A DNA stretch of 64,000 nucleotides from Blasia pusilla (Eukaryota; Marchantiophyta; Marchantiopsida; Blasiales): NCBI GenBank assembly GCA_050084515.1, contig CM114271.1, forward strand, positions 20,584,001 to 20,648,000. Reading direction: 5' to 3'. The notes below the pieces were generated by a model. It had not been told where the DNA came from and did no database searches. It saw only the letters and a list, made by a program, of their open reading frames with translations. Made by a program: the position numbers and the translations under genes. This document shows, in pieces, positions 48,318 through 59,842 of the stretch (within the stretch, counting starts at the first letter, position 1; the number at the start of each line of letters is the position of its first letter).

Positions 48318-49449
48318 TTATGCAAGGGAAGAGAACGATGTTCCCTACGGTGCTAAAGTTTCATGAGCGATTTTCCAACCAGGAAACAATGCTTTCGCTC
48401 TTTGATTCATTATGGGAATCACCCATAGCGGTACTTGAATTAGTCTTGAAATTGCGCGAGTGCACACATTAGAGGATTTCCTTCCTTAGGCTAGAATCAC
48501 ACGCTTGAAGGCCCGAAAGATGCATCCATCCAAACCACAACTGTGATTGCCTAGCTTGGAATGGAGCTTAGCGGTTCCATGACGAACACAAGGAAAGAAG
48601 GAAGGCACCGAAAGAAAGCACAAAGGCTCCAATTAATCCCTGGCACGCGAAGGCGTACATGTATTCAGGAGTGTCGACAACTTCAGGGCAAAACCATCCT
48701 ACCTGCAGCGGCACTCCCAGACGCGGCCATCTCCTGAGATTTCTTAGCACATAAAGCACAGCACTTCCAGAAAAGCACCCGCCCGGATGAGCGGAGGATT
48801 GACAGAAGAACTGGATCTGAATGTAAAATCCGCAAGGCGCCTCAAATCTTCCTGGAGACTGTCTGATCTGAAAGTGACGAGAGAAGGAAGCAGGAGCAGT
48901 TCAGCTGGGCTTGAAATCCAGTGCAGGACTGGACGGGACGAGACTAGTACGTAATGGACAGATAGAGCCGGATCCGTATCTAGCTGCAAGAGATGTGCAG
49001 CGCATCTCGTTCAGCGAAAGTTTATACACACAGCCACCCCCACAGTCCGATCAGAGCTGCGAGAGCGATCGGAACATACGAACTGCAAATGTATCCATAC
49101 AATCAGTCTACACAGCGCGTGCTACCCAGCGTCGAACCAAATTCCGTGTCTGCGCAACCACGCTAACGTCCATGGTTCCTTTTCTTCCCGCATCCTGGAA
49201 TCGTCCCAACCTCCATGAGGATTCCGGACTTGCGGATCCGCTACAAATTTCAACAGCCACCGCGACGTCAGCGCGAGCCCCGTCCGTCGCGGCCCCCATT
49301 TTGCAGGCCAAGCGCCCAAGGGACCCAGGTAACGCGACTAACGCCCCTTTGGGTCCGCTTTTGCTGGAGAGTCGAGTCAACTCACGCTCCGAGGTGTGAG
49401 ATGTTGGCACACAACATACGGAGATATTTTGAAGTCTAGAATTTTTTTT
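48318..49449. other. Upstream region of the lipoxygenase gene
   Basis: 1.1 kb between the lipoxygenase start and a truncated LINE. GC-balanced, with several overlapping frames on both strands (for example 48911-49399) that lack recognisable homology. It probably contains promoter and 5' leader. No specific elements could be named. Confidence 0.4.
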
Positions 49450-51500
49450 ATTCATCCAGATTGGGTAATTCAATTTCTCGTGCGATCATCTTTGAAGAGT
49501 TACGTTGTGCATGAGGATAACTTGCGAGCCTCATTCCATTTGTCCGCTCCTTCTATGCTTATGATATGCTCGTTATCTATTCTCATCATGCTACTTCTAG
49601 GGAATATAATATTCTACAATTGGTTTGTGGCACACGTCAAAGTGATCCCATGGGTGGCCCACTCTTTGCCATTGTCCATTTTCATGCCCTCCGAGCATCA
49701 ACGCAAGCATTTTCATCTTGTCTTTTCCCTTCTATTACTGATGACACTCACATTATAGGTCCTCCTTCTCAAGTGGTTCCCGCTTATACCCATTTCGTGG
49801 AGCAACTCTCTTTCTTAAACCTTAAAGTCCAACCTAGTAAATGTGGAGTATGGTCTCCTTCGTGCCTTCCCTCAACATTCACCCCACCTACTTCTGAGTT
49901 TCCTATTTGCATTGAAGGGGTTAGAATTCTTGGGGTCTCAATTGGCTTCATCGACTATGTCTCAAAGTTCTTGGATGAGGCCCTTTTGAAAGACGTGGAA
50001 TGGCTTCATTTGTTACCTCATTTAGGGGATCCCCAAGTGGCTTATGGGATTCTCTCCCAATGTTTTCTACGACATCCTTCCTACCTTCTTCGCACTTGTC
50101 CTCCCACTTCAAGGTTCTTACATCGGTTGGCCTCTTTGACGCTTCTATCTTGGCAACTTTTGGTCAACTTCTCGGCCCAAATACTTTTGAGGAAGAGGAT
50201 GGTGTCTTTGCTTTATGATTAAGCTATCTTGCCTATTTCTTTTGGAGGGGTGGGACTATCTTCCACAATCACATCTGCTCCCGCAGCCTTTTTGGGGAGT
50301 TGGACGTTGGTAGCACCGATTATGGCTTCAAGGTTTTTCCAAGGAGATACACCTATCTTGATGGATCATATCGCCCATGTAGAGGAGGGGGACTTGTTAT
50401 TTCAACAACAACTCAGATCTACACGAGCTCTTCTTCCTCTTGCTACATAAGCAATTCTCCCTCCTTTCAATCAACTCATTACGGAAGGCCTTGATCGACT
50501 TCAAGAGCATATTTACGAGAATCTGCATCAAATCAACTTTTCCAGCATTCTCTACTCTCACGCTAATCGAGCTCGTCTACGTTCATGTGCGGGTACCGGA
50601 GCACATGAACTCTTATTCTTCTATTTCGTCTTCCTCGAAGTATATTCTCGAAAGCTTTACGGCTACGTCTTGGACTTCCCTATCCTTCTCTCTTAGGTGT
50701 GCCGAATTGTGTATGCGGGGATCCCATTGATGCCAAGGGTATCCATATTCTCCGATGTGCACATGGTGGAGAACAAACGGCCACACATGATGTCATTAGA
50801 GAGGCGGTAGCATCGGTGGCTCGTACTGCAGGATACACCGTTGGACAAGAGCAACTCCATGTCCTACCTTCAACCACACAAGCAACCTCTCGTCGGAGAG
50901 TAGATCTTGTTATGTCTCGAGGTGGATTCCAGACACTAGGTGATGTGGTGGTTGCTAATCCAACACGTTCTGACTTGGTGTGTCAAGCTGCACATACCAA
51001 AGATTTAGCGGCCGAAGCTGCAGCAAGAATCAAGGAGTTAAGTTATGTTGTGAGACATGCGACTGATGGATTTATTCCTTTTGCATTGGAAGTATTCAAT
51101 CATTTACATGTGTCTTTTGATACTTTCCTGAAAATATGTGTTCACCACTCCCTCGAGAATCATCACCTTGCCCCTTCCCGTAGTCCTTCTCTCTCGGTAG
51201 TTACTACGTATTTTCGGCAATGCATCTCAATGGCCTTACAACGTGCACAAGCCTTGGCATTGATACGTCATGCAGAGGTGGTAGGGGATCGCTCGCCTCG
51301 TCGTCCATTCACGTCTGACCAACCACTCGTGTTCTTGTCAGATTTGTTTCAGGCTATCAATCGTGTAGCTCATTGAGCCGGTGTTAGCATTGGCTTGTTG
51401 CCATTTTTTTTGCATTCTTTTATGTATTTTTTGACTCCTCTTTTGAGTTGTTATTACCTTTCTTTGTCCTCTTTTGAGGTTTATTTTATAATAAAGGGGA
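49450..51500 (+). mobile_element. 5'-truncated LINE (non-LTR retrotransposon), copy 1
   Basis: The fragment begins within the reverse transcriptase, as usual for 5'-truncated LINE insertions. ASLIPFVRSFYAYD leads to CGTRQSDPMGGPLFA (RT motif with G-to-S and L-to-M changes relative to QGDPL), then SITDDTHIIGP with the catalytic DD retained but F/Y-A replaced, and QPSKCGVWSPS. Frames change near 50222 and 50450. An intact C-terminal part runs from 50699 to 51376. The 3' UTR carries the 12-base direct repeat TCCTCTTTTGAG at 51436 and 51467 and ends with an (AT)n tail near 51500. Confidence 0.8.
50699..51376 (+). CDS. LINE C-terminal segment: zinc knuckle plus endonuclease-like region
   Basis: An open frame of 225 codons that is the downstream part of the LINE polyprotein, not a separate host gene. 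Near its start is a zinc-knuckle-like C-X1-C-X9-H-X3-C (C4, C6, H16, C20, in CVCGDPIDAKGIHILRC). After it come RRVDLVM and DVVVANP, spaced as in PD-(D/E)XK folds such as the restriction-like endonuclease of R2-type LINEs. The order RT, knuckle, nuclease-like region fits that class. The second, opposed copy at 53.4-54.3 kb conserves this part. The nuclease reading is inference and no lysine assignment was made. Confidence 0.5.
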   Translation: MPNCVCGDPIDAKGIHILRCAHGGEQTATHDVIREAVASVARTAGYTVGQEQLHVLPSTTQATSRRRVDLVMSRGGFQTLGDVVVANPTRSDLVCQAAHTKDLAAEAAARIKELSYVVRHATDGFIPFALEVFNHLHVSFDTFLKICVHHSLENHHLAPSRSPSLSVVTTYFRQCISMALQRAQALALIRHAEVVGDRSPRRPFTSDQPLVFLSDLFQAINRVAH

Positions 51501-52711
51501 TATATATATAGTTTTGTGCATCAATCATGATGTGAAACTAATAGGCCACTCAAATCCGGGCTACAACCAAGTTAAGAGGCCCCCGGATGCCTTGGTTCCC
51601 GTGAAGCCCGTATGAAGAAACAGGTGTGCCGTTTTCCTAAACATTTTATGCACGTCTGAAAGAGATTTTTATCCACTTTCGGATTATATAAAAAAATCTA
51701 TACTATTAAAAAATATTAGAGAATAAAACTCACTCAAAATTTTTAATTTTTTATAATATAAAAAATATTAGTGAATAAAATTCACTCGTGTGAAGTGAGT
51801 TTTATTCCATTTCTTCCCTACCCGGACGTCTTCCCTACGGGGGAGAATTGAGTAACCCTAATATGCACTAGTACTTCGATGTCCGTGTGATGGACGAGAC
51901 TAGAGATATTAGAGAATGTGATATAGTATGAATATATAAAAAATTTATCATATAAAAATTAATTTAATTTCGAAATGGAAAGTTGTAAAAATGGCTAGTT
52001 TAAAAAAATTCTCTTAATTCCAAAATCAATCCAAGTGTATCTACTTGGTCACATTAAGGAAATAATTATTATTAGATATAAATCATAAAAATAAATACTT
52101 TCCACACCAATTAATTGTAAATACCCTATCTTCTTCACTTGGTTTTTGTATTATTATTGGAATTCATAATGAAATTATAATGTTGATGTCAAAAAAGTCC
52201 CTCTGTAGCACTCAAAGTGAAATACTTTATATTCTTTGGTGAAATTTACGACTTTTTTGGAAATGTGCTTCTTTAGCAATGTTTAAGTATGAGGGAGATA
52301 TCCTAAGTTAGTACCTATTTAATGCTTATAAGTGATGTTGAATGATTGCGCAATTTTGGTTGGGATTTATGCATCAAGAGAAATTTGATCATTGGTCCAC
52401 TACTTCCATGTCAACCAAAATATCAAGCATTACTCCCTCCTTGAAATCAAAGGGATCCTCAAGGATGGAGATGCCATGACTTATTACCCATCGTGAGCTT
52501 ATGTTTGATATTGTGCATTTAAGTTTTTGGTTTGGATTTGGGCAAATAGAGAAATTTCGTTATTGGCCCGCTACTTTTCTGGAAATTTACACATCAATCA
52601 TCAAAGGGATCCTCAAGGGACTTCTTGCACTAGGTAATTGCAATGCAAGATTGGACATCTTATCCTTTTGGTCTATTATGGATCTATATTATTATGGGAG
52701 AACATCCATAT
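51501..52711. other. AT-rich stretch with short inverted repeats
   Basis: No gene. At 51773-51807 an inverted repeat pairs GAATAAAATTCACTC with GAAGTGAGTTTTATTC, and a related copy of the left arm lies at 51721-51735. Near 51868-51903 a head-like sequence, ACTAGTACTTCGATGTCCGT then GTGATGGACGAG, resembles the start of repeat copies A and B. Confidence 0.5.
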
Positions 52712-52985
52712 TATTATGGGAGAGTGCCCTTATACCGGTGACATCTGTCCTTTTTGACATGTAGGTAATTGACATGTGTCGCTCTTTCTGAGTCAAACCA
52801 TGTTAGCTCCTCTGAAACGCACGAACTTTGTCTCCCTGGGCTCTCTTTCACCCATGCAGAGCACAGGCACCGGTAGTCTTCTTTATTTCCAAACACCTCC
52901 TTGATTGATTTGTGGCAATAAGGGGCCACAAAAAATATTTTGAGAATACAAATAGCAAGAAAAAAAACTTTAATCATAATTGACC
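52712..52985 (-). repeat. Helitron-like/MITE-like repeat, copy D (reverse orientation)
   Basis: The reverse complement matches copies A and B in two parts. ATATTATTATGGGAGAGTGCC at 52712-52733 is the tail. After an insertion of about 130 bases, 52875-52975 holds TTCCAAACACCTCC, TGTGGCAATAAGG, AAAAATATTTTGAG and AGCAAGAAAAAAAACTTT. The head is not recognisable. Confidence 0.6.
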
Positions 52986-53359
52986 TCATGTGTAGCATGG
53001 GTTATATACTACTATATTGGTGACAGTTAGTTGCAATAAAAAACCATGAGTGGCTTTTATTAATGAAGTCAAAAAAATTATGACTCTAGTCAAAATTAAC
53101 TCTTTGTCAATTGTAGTCAATGGGAAGATTTATGGAACATACTTACCTTTGATATTGCGGAAGGCAATAAACTTATGTGGCCTTCATCTTTCACGTGTTT
53201 TTGTAAACTCTCCACTTAAATATATTCCAGTAGAAAAATTGCATTCAATAGTGTGGAAAGGTTTGTGGTGGGAATGAGGCGGAAACCTTTGTAAAGGAGA
53301 GCAAATATTCAAATGGAGAAGGTTGGTGGAGGAGAAGTGCTTTATGAATTATAATGAAA

Positions 53360-54290
53360 AATCTCAAAGGAGGAAAAAGAAAGGTAATAACATCCCAAGA
53401 AGAGAATGAGACAAGAAATGTATGGAAAAGAAATGGAAACAAGTGAACTCAAATACTAAATGAACAAACTATATGATTAATAGGTTAAAGTAAATTTGAC
53501 AAGAACGTTAGTGGTTGGTCAAACATGAATTGACGACAAGGTGAGAAACCCCAAACCACTTCCACTTAATTTATGAATGTCAAATCTTGTCCACGTTGTA
53601 AGGCCACCAAGATACATTATTGAAAGTAAATAGTGACTATAGAGAGAGAAGCACTACGAGAAGGATTAAGGTAATGATTCTCGAGGAAGTGGTGAGCATA
53701 TGTTTCTAGGAAATTATTGAAAGACACAAATAAGTGCCCAAATGCTTCCACTACAAAAGAAATAAATCCATCAGTCACATGTCTCGCAACATAACTTAAC
53801 TCCTTGGTTTTTTTTGCTGCTTCGGACACCAAAATTTTAGTATGTGTAGCTCGAGACACCAAGTCAGAATGTATTAGATTAGAAATCACCATATCACCCA
53901 ATATTTAGAATCCACCTCGAGATATAACAAGATCATTCTTCGACAAGAGGTTGCTTGTATAGTTGAAGGTAGGATAGAGAGTTACTCTTGCCCAACAATA
54001 TACCCTGCAATACATGCCACCAATGCCATCGTCTCTCTAATCATATCTTGTGTGGTTGTTCTTTCTCCACCATGTGCACATTGGAGAATATGGATACCCT
54101 TTGCATCAATGGGTTCTTCGTATATAAAATTCATCACACCTAACAGAGAAGGATGCGGAAGTCCAAGGAATAATCACAAAGCTATCAAGAGTACATTTCA
54201 AGGAAGACATAATGGAAGAATAAGAGGATTTGAAGTAAGCCATGCCCCCGCTCTTGTACCTATACATGAATGCAAGCGAGCTCAATGAGT
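53360..54290 (-). mobile_element. LINE fragment, copy 2, opposed to copy 1
   Basis: On the minus strand EEPIDAKGIHILQCAHGGER (about 54120-54060) and, at 53901-53617, SDLVSRATHTKILVSEAAKK and HVTDGFISFVVEAFGHLFVS repeat the C-terminal part of copy 1 with frequent changes. The first two cysteines of the knuckle are lost. The 3' UTR signature AAAGAAAGGTAATAAC is present near 53380. It is older or more decayed than copy 1. No reverse transcriptase part is recognisable beyond about 54290. Confidence 0.75.
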
Positions 54291-55139
54291 GTTAGAGGAT
54301 GTCTCCGAGATAATACTGGTAAATTTGATGTGGTACAAATTTTCACATATATGCTCTTGAAGTGGATTGAGCCCTTTGGATATCAATTGATTGAAATGGG
54401 ATAGAATTGCTTATGTAGGGAGAGGAAGAAAACCTTGGGTTCAGTTGCTATTGGAATAAAAGATCTCTCTCCTCTACATAAGCAACATGATCCATTATTG
54501 ATAATGTTACGATTCAATATAACAACCTCTTATGATTTAATAAGAGGAAAAACTTCAAGGCATAAACATGGATGGTGAAATTTTGACAAAATATGGACAA
54601 ACTTTTCAATGATTGAAGGTGTTTTTTTGCACTTTCCTACATTCAAATACATTGAAATAAGAGGATAGAAACAACACTTGAAAATTTCTTCATAAATATA
54701 GAAATATAGAAACTTGCATTTCTGTTCTACGCTCGGGAAGAAGTGGCATTCTTTTTCAAAGAAACCGATGAAGAACTTGTGATTTCCAATTCCAATCCGA
54801 AAGTTTAGGTTTATTTCCAACGTGAAAATTGGGCATTTTTTGTTAAATTAAAAAAAAATCCATCAAAATTGGAAATTTTCTCTCATAACTTTCAAAGTTC
54901 TCAAAAAACCAAGTACTCACGGAACCGGCCCTTTTCCCCACCCCCTCAATAAGGCACATGTTTCTAAAAATACTTATAAAGTGTTAAAAATATACAATCT
55001 GTAACACTAGATGTGTGTAGACGTTAGACAAGGCTACAAACTTCCATTTAAAAACTCTTAAATATCCTGTAAATTCTGTTAGAGTTTTCCTACCACAATT
55101 CTTAGAATACAAACTCGTGCGGTCATGGATATCGTACCC
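54291..55139. other. AT-rich stretch without a recognisable gene
   Basis: Only short frames (96 codons on the minus strand at 54530-54820), no homology recognised. Confidence 0.4.
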
Positions 55140-55423
55140 TCAGCCGCCACACCTTACCGGATCGAAACCAAAAGACACTGGTGGTTTTTTAAAGCAACGA
55201 TGCCCTCTAAAGTTGGAGACACCTACAAAGGCTCCAAGTCTACAGTAGCCGAGCCCACCAACTGAGCTATCGTCCGCGTGCCTACTAGCTGCTGCGCAGC
55301 GCAAGTCGGAGGGTAGTCCACGCAGCGGCGGGCACATGTTTTTCTCGACTTTCTTGTTTTCCTCATCCCTCCAGCACGTGCGGAAGGGGGGCTTCCCTTG
55401 GGCGTGTGCCGATAACGACGAGT

Positions 55424-55457
55424 GATCGGGAGGAGAGTATTGGCTCTCCTCCCGATC
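55424..55457. repeat. Perfect inverted repeat, 14-bp arms, 6-bp loop
   Basis: GATCGGGAGGAGAG (55424-55437), loop TATTGG, CTCTCCTCCCGATC (55444-55457). Confidence 0.9.
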
Positions 55458-55487
55458 TACACGAGGATTGTCGGCGTCTCTTTTGAT

Positions 55488-55523
55488 CGGAGTGCACCGC
55501 TCCGGGTACCCGTGTGCACTCCG
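55488..55523. repeat. Perfect inverted repeat, 10-bp arms, 16-bp loop
   Basis: CGGAGTGCAC (55488-55497) and GTGCACTCCG (55514-55523), 30 bases from the preceding palindrome. A looser inverted pair of GAATTCAAA..AGTGGA type spans about 55542-55608. Confidence 0.85.
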
Positions 55524-55625
55524 GACACGTGAACTCTTGTGCGAATTCAAATAAAAAGTGGACGGAATTCGTGGAAAAGGCACGTATCGTATTCCACTTT
55601 TGAATTCCGCAAATTTTCTCACGCT

Positions 55626-58321
55626 TTAGGGTTGCTCGTATGATCTTCTAGTAAGTGTGAATTCTCATTCCCATTAATTAGAGTCTTATTATGTTCATAA
55701 TAAAGATGTTGTTTACCTTTACCTTTGAAGTTTCCTTCATATGGTTGTCATTCTAGCATTACATGTAAGGAGTGTGGGATGGAATGTTGAGCATTTGACA
55801 TTCCTTCTTTCCATTTGTTCCATGCATGGGATTTTGGTCTAACTGCAATAAATATAGTGAAGACATATTAGGGTTGAATTGGATAGTGGAACCATATTGT
55901 CCCCACATCATACATACCTATGCAATATAAAGTGGAATACCGCCATTATTCCCAACATATGATTATATCCCCCAAAAAAGAGTACAAATAAATCTCATTC
56001 TACTACGTAAAGCTTCCATCTAAGAGGAGAGACACCGTCCCTCTTCCGTGAAGAATTGTGTGATGTTAACAAGATGTAGATGTTGAAGTGTAGTTTATAG
56101 TCATTAGAATCCAAAATTAATCTTAGGTCAGTTTTGGTTGATATAAGAAGAAGGAGAAAGGTTGTTTTCAACCAACCAAATCAGCCATTTTTATGCTTGA
56201 TTTCTTTTTTAAATATCACTTCTCATGAGAAATTTTCAGATTTTCAATCTAATGCTTTTCAACTTCTTAAAAGCACCATACTGTGAATTTTATATCTCAA
56301 CTATGTTTATCCTATCACTCTGAATAGTCCTTTAATAATACTTATATCCACATGTTTTTGTGGATCCATCTCCTTTACATGCCCTCTTTGCATGCAATAT
56401 TCTTTTACCGAAATCAACCACGTTGCGAATAGCTAAGTCTATGGTGCCTACGCTGTCGGGGACTCATGAAGCGAATCATGATCGCAGGTCCAAAGAGGGA
56501 AGACCTAGATTTGATCCACCAAAGTCAAAACCTAGACTAGCCAGTCGCAAGACTAAGAAGGGCAACGAAACCAATCGTAGGACTAACCCTAGGCGAAATG
56601 CACACAAAATGTGTTAGGGGAGCGGAGAGTTGCATAATCTAATAGAAGCCTCCACCGAGCCATCTTGATGGTTAACTAGTAAAACGCATGTCCACGGGTC
56701 GCAAAAAATGTTTGGATTGAGGGCCAGAATCAAGGGCTTGAGGGGGAGAGTGGCAAATGTACTTCTAGGGTTTCCTCGAAGAACCCTAGAAGTACCTATA
56801 GAGGGGGAACACTCTCCCTCTCTACCTGCTCAAGTCCTTCAACCAAGAATCAGCCGTGATGTGTGTTTGACCATATTTTAGGTTTGAGCGAGAGAACGCA
56901 CCTTGAAGAATTAGCCGACACACTCTGGTTTAGGCAAGTACCTTGTGGAGATTGGTCAAAGCTTTAAGAAGAGGCTTACCAGAGAGACGTTACTCACTTG
57001 GGGAGGCCTAGCCCCATTAGCGCTTGGCAGATTCTTGACTACCTACGGAACGCGCAACCAGTTGACTCTTTGGGATTCAATCTAAGTCTTTTGCTTGCAA
57101 AGTTCAAGGTCATGAGTGCTTAAGGGTAAAGCTAGGTGAAGTAGAGATTAGAATCTACGATAAAGTCCCATTGTAAATTGCATCACCAACATTTCATATT
57201 GGAGCAAGATAAAGCTAAAAGTGGAATCATGGGAAGATTTCACTTATGAGATATGATAAAATGACCAGCCTCACTCATCATGTGAGCTCCCAACCTTCTT
57301 CAAATATGTTGGACCTACTCTCTTAAACGTTAATCTCATGCGGTGTGGAAGCTTGCATTTAGTTGGACACACACATACTGATGATCTACACCCAAACACA
57401 TTATATTAGTCTTGGTTTGAGTCTATCAGCCTTACATTTCGCCAAGTTCCTAATTCGGGATATCCATCAAGCTCAAAAATTCCTAACCCATCACTTCCCA
57501 ACACATACAAGTCTTTCTTGACTTGGGACAGATTTCCTAAATAGTCTAGACACTTAAAATGGCGCTCGCGCATGTGGCGGCTCTAAATGTCCAATGACTC
57601 TCGAATGAGTCTCTAACCAAGATCCAAGATATGAGTCACGCGTCGAGGTCCAAGGTTGACATCCAGAATTTTCTCCCTTGGACTTGGCTTAGTGTGTACA
57701 CTTCAAAGTTAACGTCCCGATCCATTTCGTGCTCTAAGTTCGTCCCTCGGCTCCCCAAAGTAGAGTTAAGGTTCCAAGTATCCCTTGGAGACACTCCCCC
57801 TTATCATAGTTCTAGAGATCTCCATACCCTCCACACCTTTGGTAAAGTATTCTTGAGCCACTTCTTTTGGCCCGTAGCCCAACTACCAATCTAATAGTTT
57901 AGGGATTGTTTCTCGATCTTTGTTCATACCTTTGTCTAGATCTTTGGTGCGTGGAATCTTCTTCGCATAAGATTTCCAATGTCATCTCAATCATCCCAAA
58001 CAAACCTTGGGTTTGGTCGTTATGACCTTAAACACCAAAAAAAACCCTCAAACACTAGTGAAGTTCCAAGTCCCCTTGGCCCCCAAGATTTGAGCTCCTC
58101 TCAAGTCTTGCTTCACGTGTAGTCTTGGTTTATTGGGTCACGACAATCATCACTTGAAACGCCTAACCTTGCTCGCGTCGCCCCTTAAAAGCTCTCTCCG
58201 ACGCACATCCATCCTAGTGTGAACCTACTAGAGTTTTGATGTTCCTCATCGGCACACGTGGCTATAAGGGTCACGACATCAAATCTCACACCCTTGCGTA
58301 TACCAATATATCTTGTTAAAC
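55626..58321. other. Repeat-like DNA, possibly an LTR retrotransposon remnant
   Basis: No recognisable protein domain. The stretch from about 56600 to 57700 has the look of a retroelement leader/LTR (a hairpin described separately, then long stretches without coding capacity). Short frames at 56360-56617 and 57631-57894 are unassigned. Confidence 0.35.
56741..56822. repeat. Nested inverted repeats, inner arms 14 bp
   Basis: Inner perfect pair GTACTTCTAGGGTT (56759-56772) and AACCCTAGAAGTAC (56782-56795) with a 9-base loop. An outer imperfect pair AGGGGGAGAGTG (about 56741-56752) and CACTCTCCCTCT (about 56810-56822) encloses it. Confidence 0.85.
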
Positions 58322-59408
58322 TTATAATACAATGTCCATCAGGATGGACCATGAAAAGAAAATTTTCTTTTCATTCAAAGCGGCCTTTGAGTCAGCTCTC
58401 CGATGCAATACTTTGACATATTTCTTAAAACTTTGAAGGTGGTAACAAAATTTGCCATTCTTGCCTTTTTTATGTAAATTTAACGAAGAAAGCCCATCAC
58501 CGGAGTTTAATGTGGAGTGATAGATATGGCATAAGAAATCATCGGGGGAAGGAGTGGCTGGTGAGGCGTTCAGGCACTGACTCGCAGGTATAACACAACC
58601 AGACCTCCATTGAGTCGATTCCGACTGTGCTTGACGGAAACAACGAGCAGAAATGTTGTTGCTGGGGTTCGACTTTCGAATTCCTTCGGCCGTGCACGTT
58701 TGCAAGAAAAGCTCCGCTGCACCTGAAAGAGCGGGATGTAACAGTACAACACATGTCGATTCTGTGTAGCAAGATTTTCTCACAGATTCAATGTGATGCG
58801 GAATGTGTTGGTTGGTGATCATGCGCTTAGTCGTCCGAGATGTTCTACGATGTACAGAAATCGTGATTCAGCACTGTCATTGCATTGTTTTGCTTTTGTT
58901 TTCTAGTTCTCTAAGATATCTGCGAGTACGTTGTTTTAACCTCAAGGGAAGGGAATCAGATTTGCGGATCTTGATCTTAGGAGTGCGTCGAGCGCGATGA
59001 TTGCATGAATTGGCCTGTGCAGGATATTTATGACGAGATGGTCTGGAGATTTCTAACCCTTTCGGAGAGCCCCGAAGAGTCTGCATCACTTGGGCGATGT
59101 CCGAATGTACGAAACCACTCCGGAAGTTTAAGAGCCTCTAGAACTATGATTGCTCCAGGTTCTCACAATATTGTCCTCTTTCCTAAGCCCCTAACGTCTG
59201 CAGCATGTCACAAGACGCATTTGTAATTTTGTTGAACTATTGAAGCACAAAATCAAGCGTGGGGTAGGGGATTGCCTAGAAGCGGTCCTTGACTGTACAA
59301 GCTTGTCCTCGTCTCTCTAGAAGGAAGCACGGAGAGATGCATGACAGAGAGGACGAGTTGTAATGACCGCTGCATGAAGTCTCTAGCAACTAGCTCGCGA
59401 TCCCTGGT
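58322..59408. other. Region with an unassigned 166-codon minus-strand frame
   Basis: A minus-strand frame at 58822-58322 (166 codons) is the longest here. It shows no domain I recognise, and the plus strand has short competing frames. Composition is more GC-balanced than the flanks. It could be a small gene, a pseudogene or chance. Confidence 0.2.
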
Positions 59409-59637
59409 TGGTTGTCGTGTGACAAGTTCTTATTGAGACCAAGAGTTGGAAGCAAACACAAAAGACCTGGTATTTTTGTTCATGGTGGTTGTCGAGTGAC
59501 AAGTTCTTGTTGAGACCAAGAGTTGGAAGCAAACACCAAAGACTTCGTATTTTTGTTCTTGTGGTTGTCGTGTGACAAGTTCTTATTGAGACCAAGAGTT
59601 GGAAGCAAACACAAAAGACTTCGTATTATTGTTCTTG
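59409..59637. repeat. Tandem repeat, three units of 76-77 bp
   Basis: Units start at 59409, 59486 and 59562, each beginning TGGTTGTCG and containing GAGACCAAGAGTTGGAAGCA. A fourth unit starts TGGTTG at 59638 and breaks off. The units differ at only a few positions, so the array is young. The long antisense frame across it is a by-product. Confidence 0.92.
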
Positions 59638-59792
59638 TGGTTGACGGATGTTGAAAGGGGGTCTTTGGGAAACCTTAAAAACAAGCGAACGTTCAGCATT
59701 CCTCTTGCGGACAATAAATGAGCATTCCTTCATTTTGGCGGTGGCAATAAATGCAAGACCGCGGCTTTCTATGGGCTTTTGTGAAGAGGTCC

Positions 59793-59842
59793 AAATACTC
59801 AAAAGGTCCATAAGAAAATTCTTTTGGACCTTTTGAGTATTT
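59793..59842. repeat. Near-perfect hairpin, 24-bp arms, 2-base loop
   Basis: Left arm 59793-59816 (AAATACTCAAAAGGTCCATA then AGAA) and right arm 59819-59842 pair with a single mismatch around an AA loop. It lies about 150 bases after the tandem array. It could be a small inverted duplication, a MITE relic or a hairpin RNA source. No function is shown. Confidence 0.85.

Larger units (their letters stand above)
55140..55625 (-). other. GC-rich island with tRNA-like box A and inverted repeats
   Basis: A 480-base GC-rich island inside AT-rich DNA. The minus strand contains ATAGCTCAGTTGGT (about 55257-55270), which fits a tRNA box A, and further down GGTTTCGATCCGG (about 55155-55167), which loosely resembles box B. 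The spacing of about 90 bases is too long for a normal tRNA, so a tRNA-derived SINE remnant is possible. A 160-codon minus-strand frame spans the island but has no recognisable homology. Confidence 0.3.

Noticed and set aside
59383-59595. Minus-strand frame with an internal repeated peptide
   Set aside because: It is a translation of the 76-77 bp tandem array.
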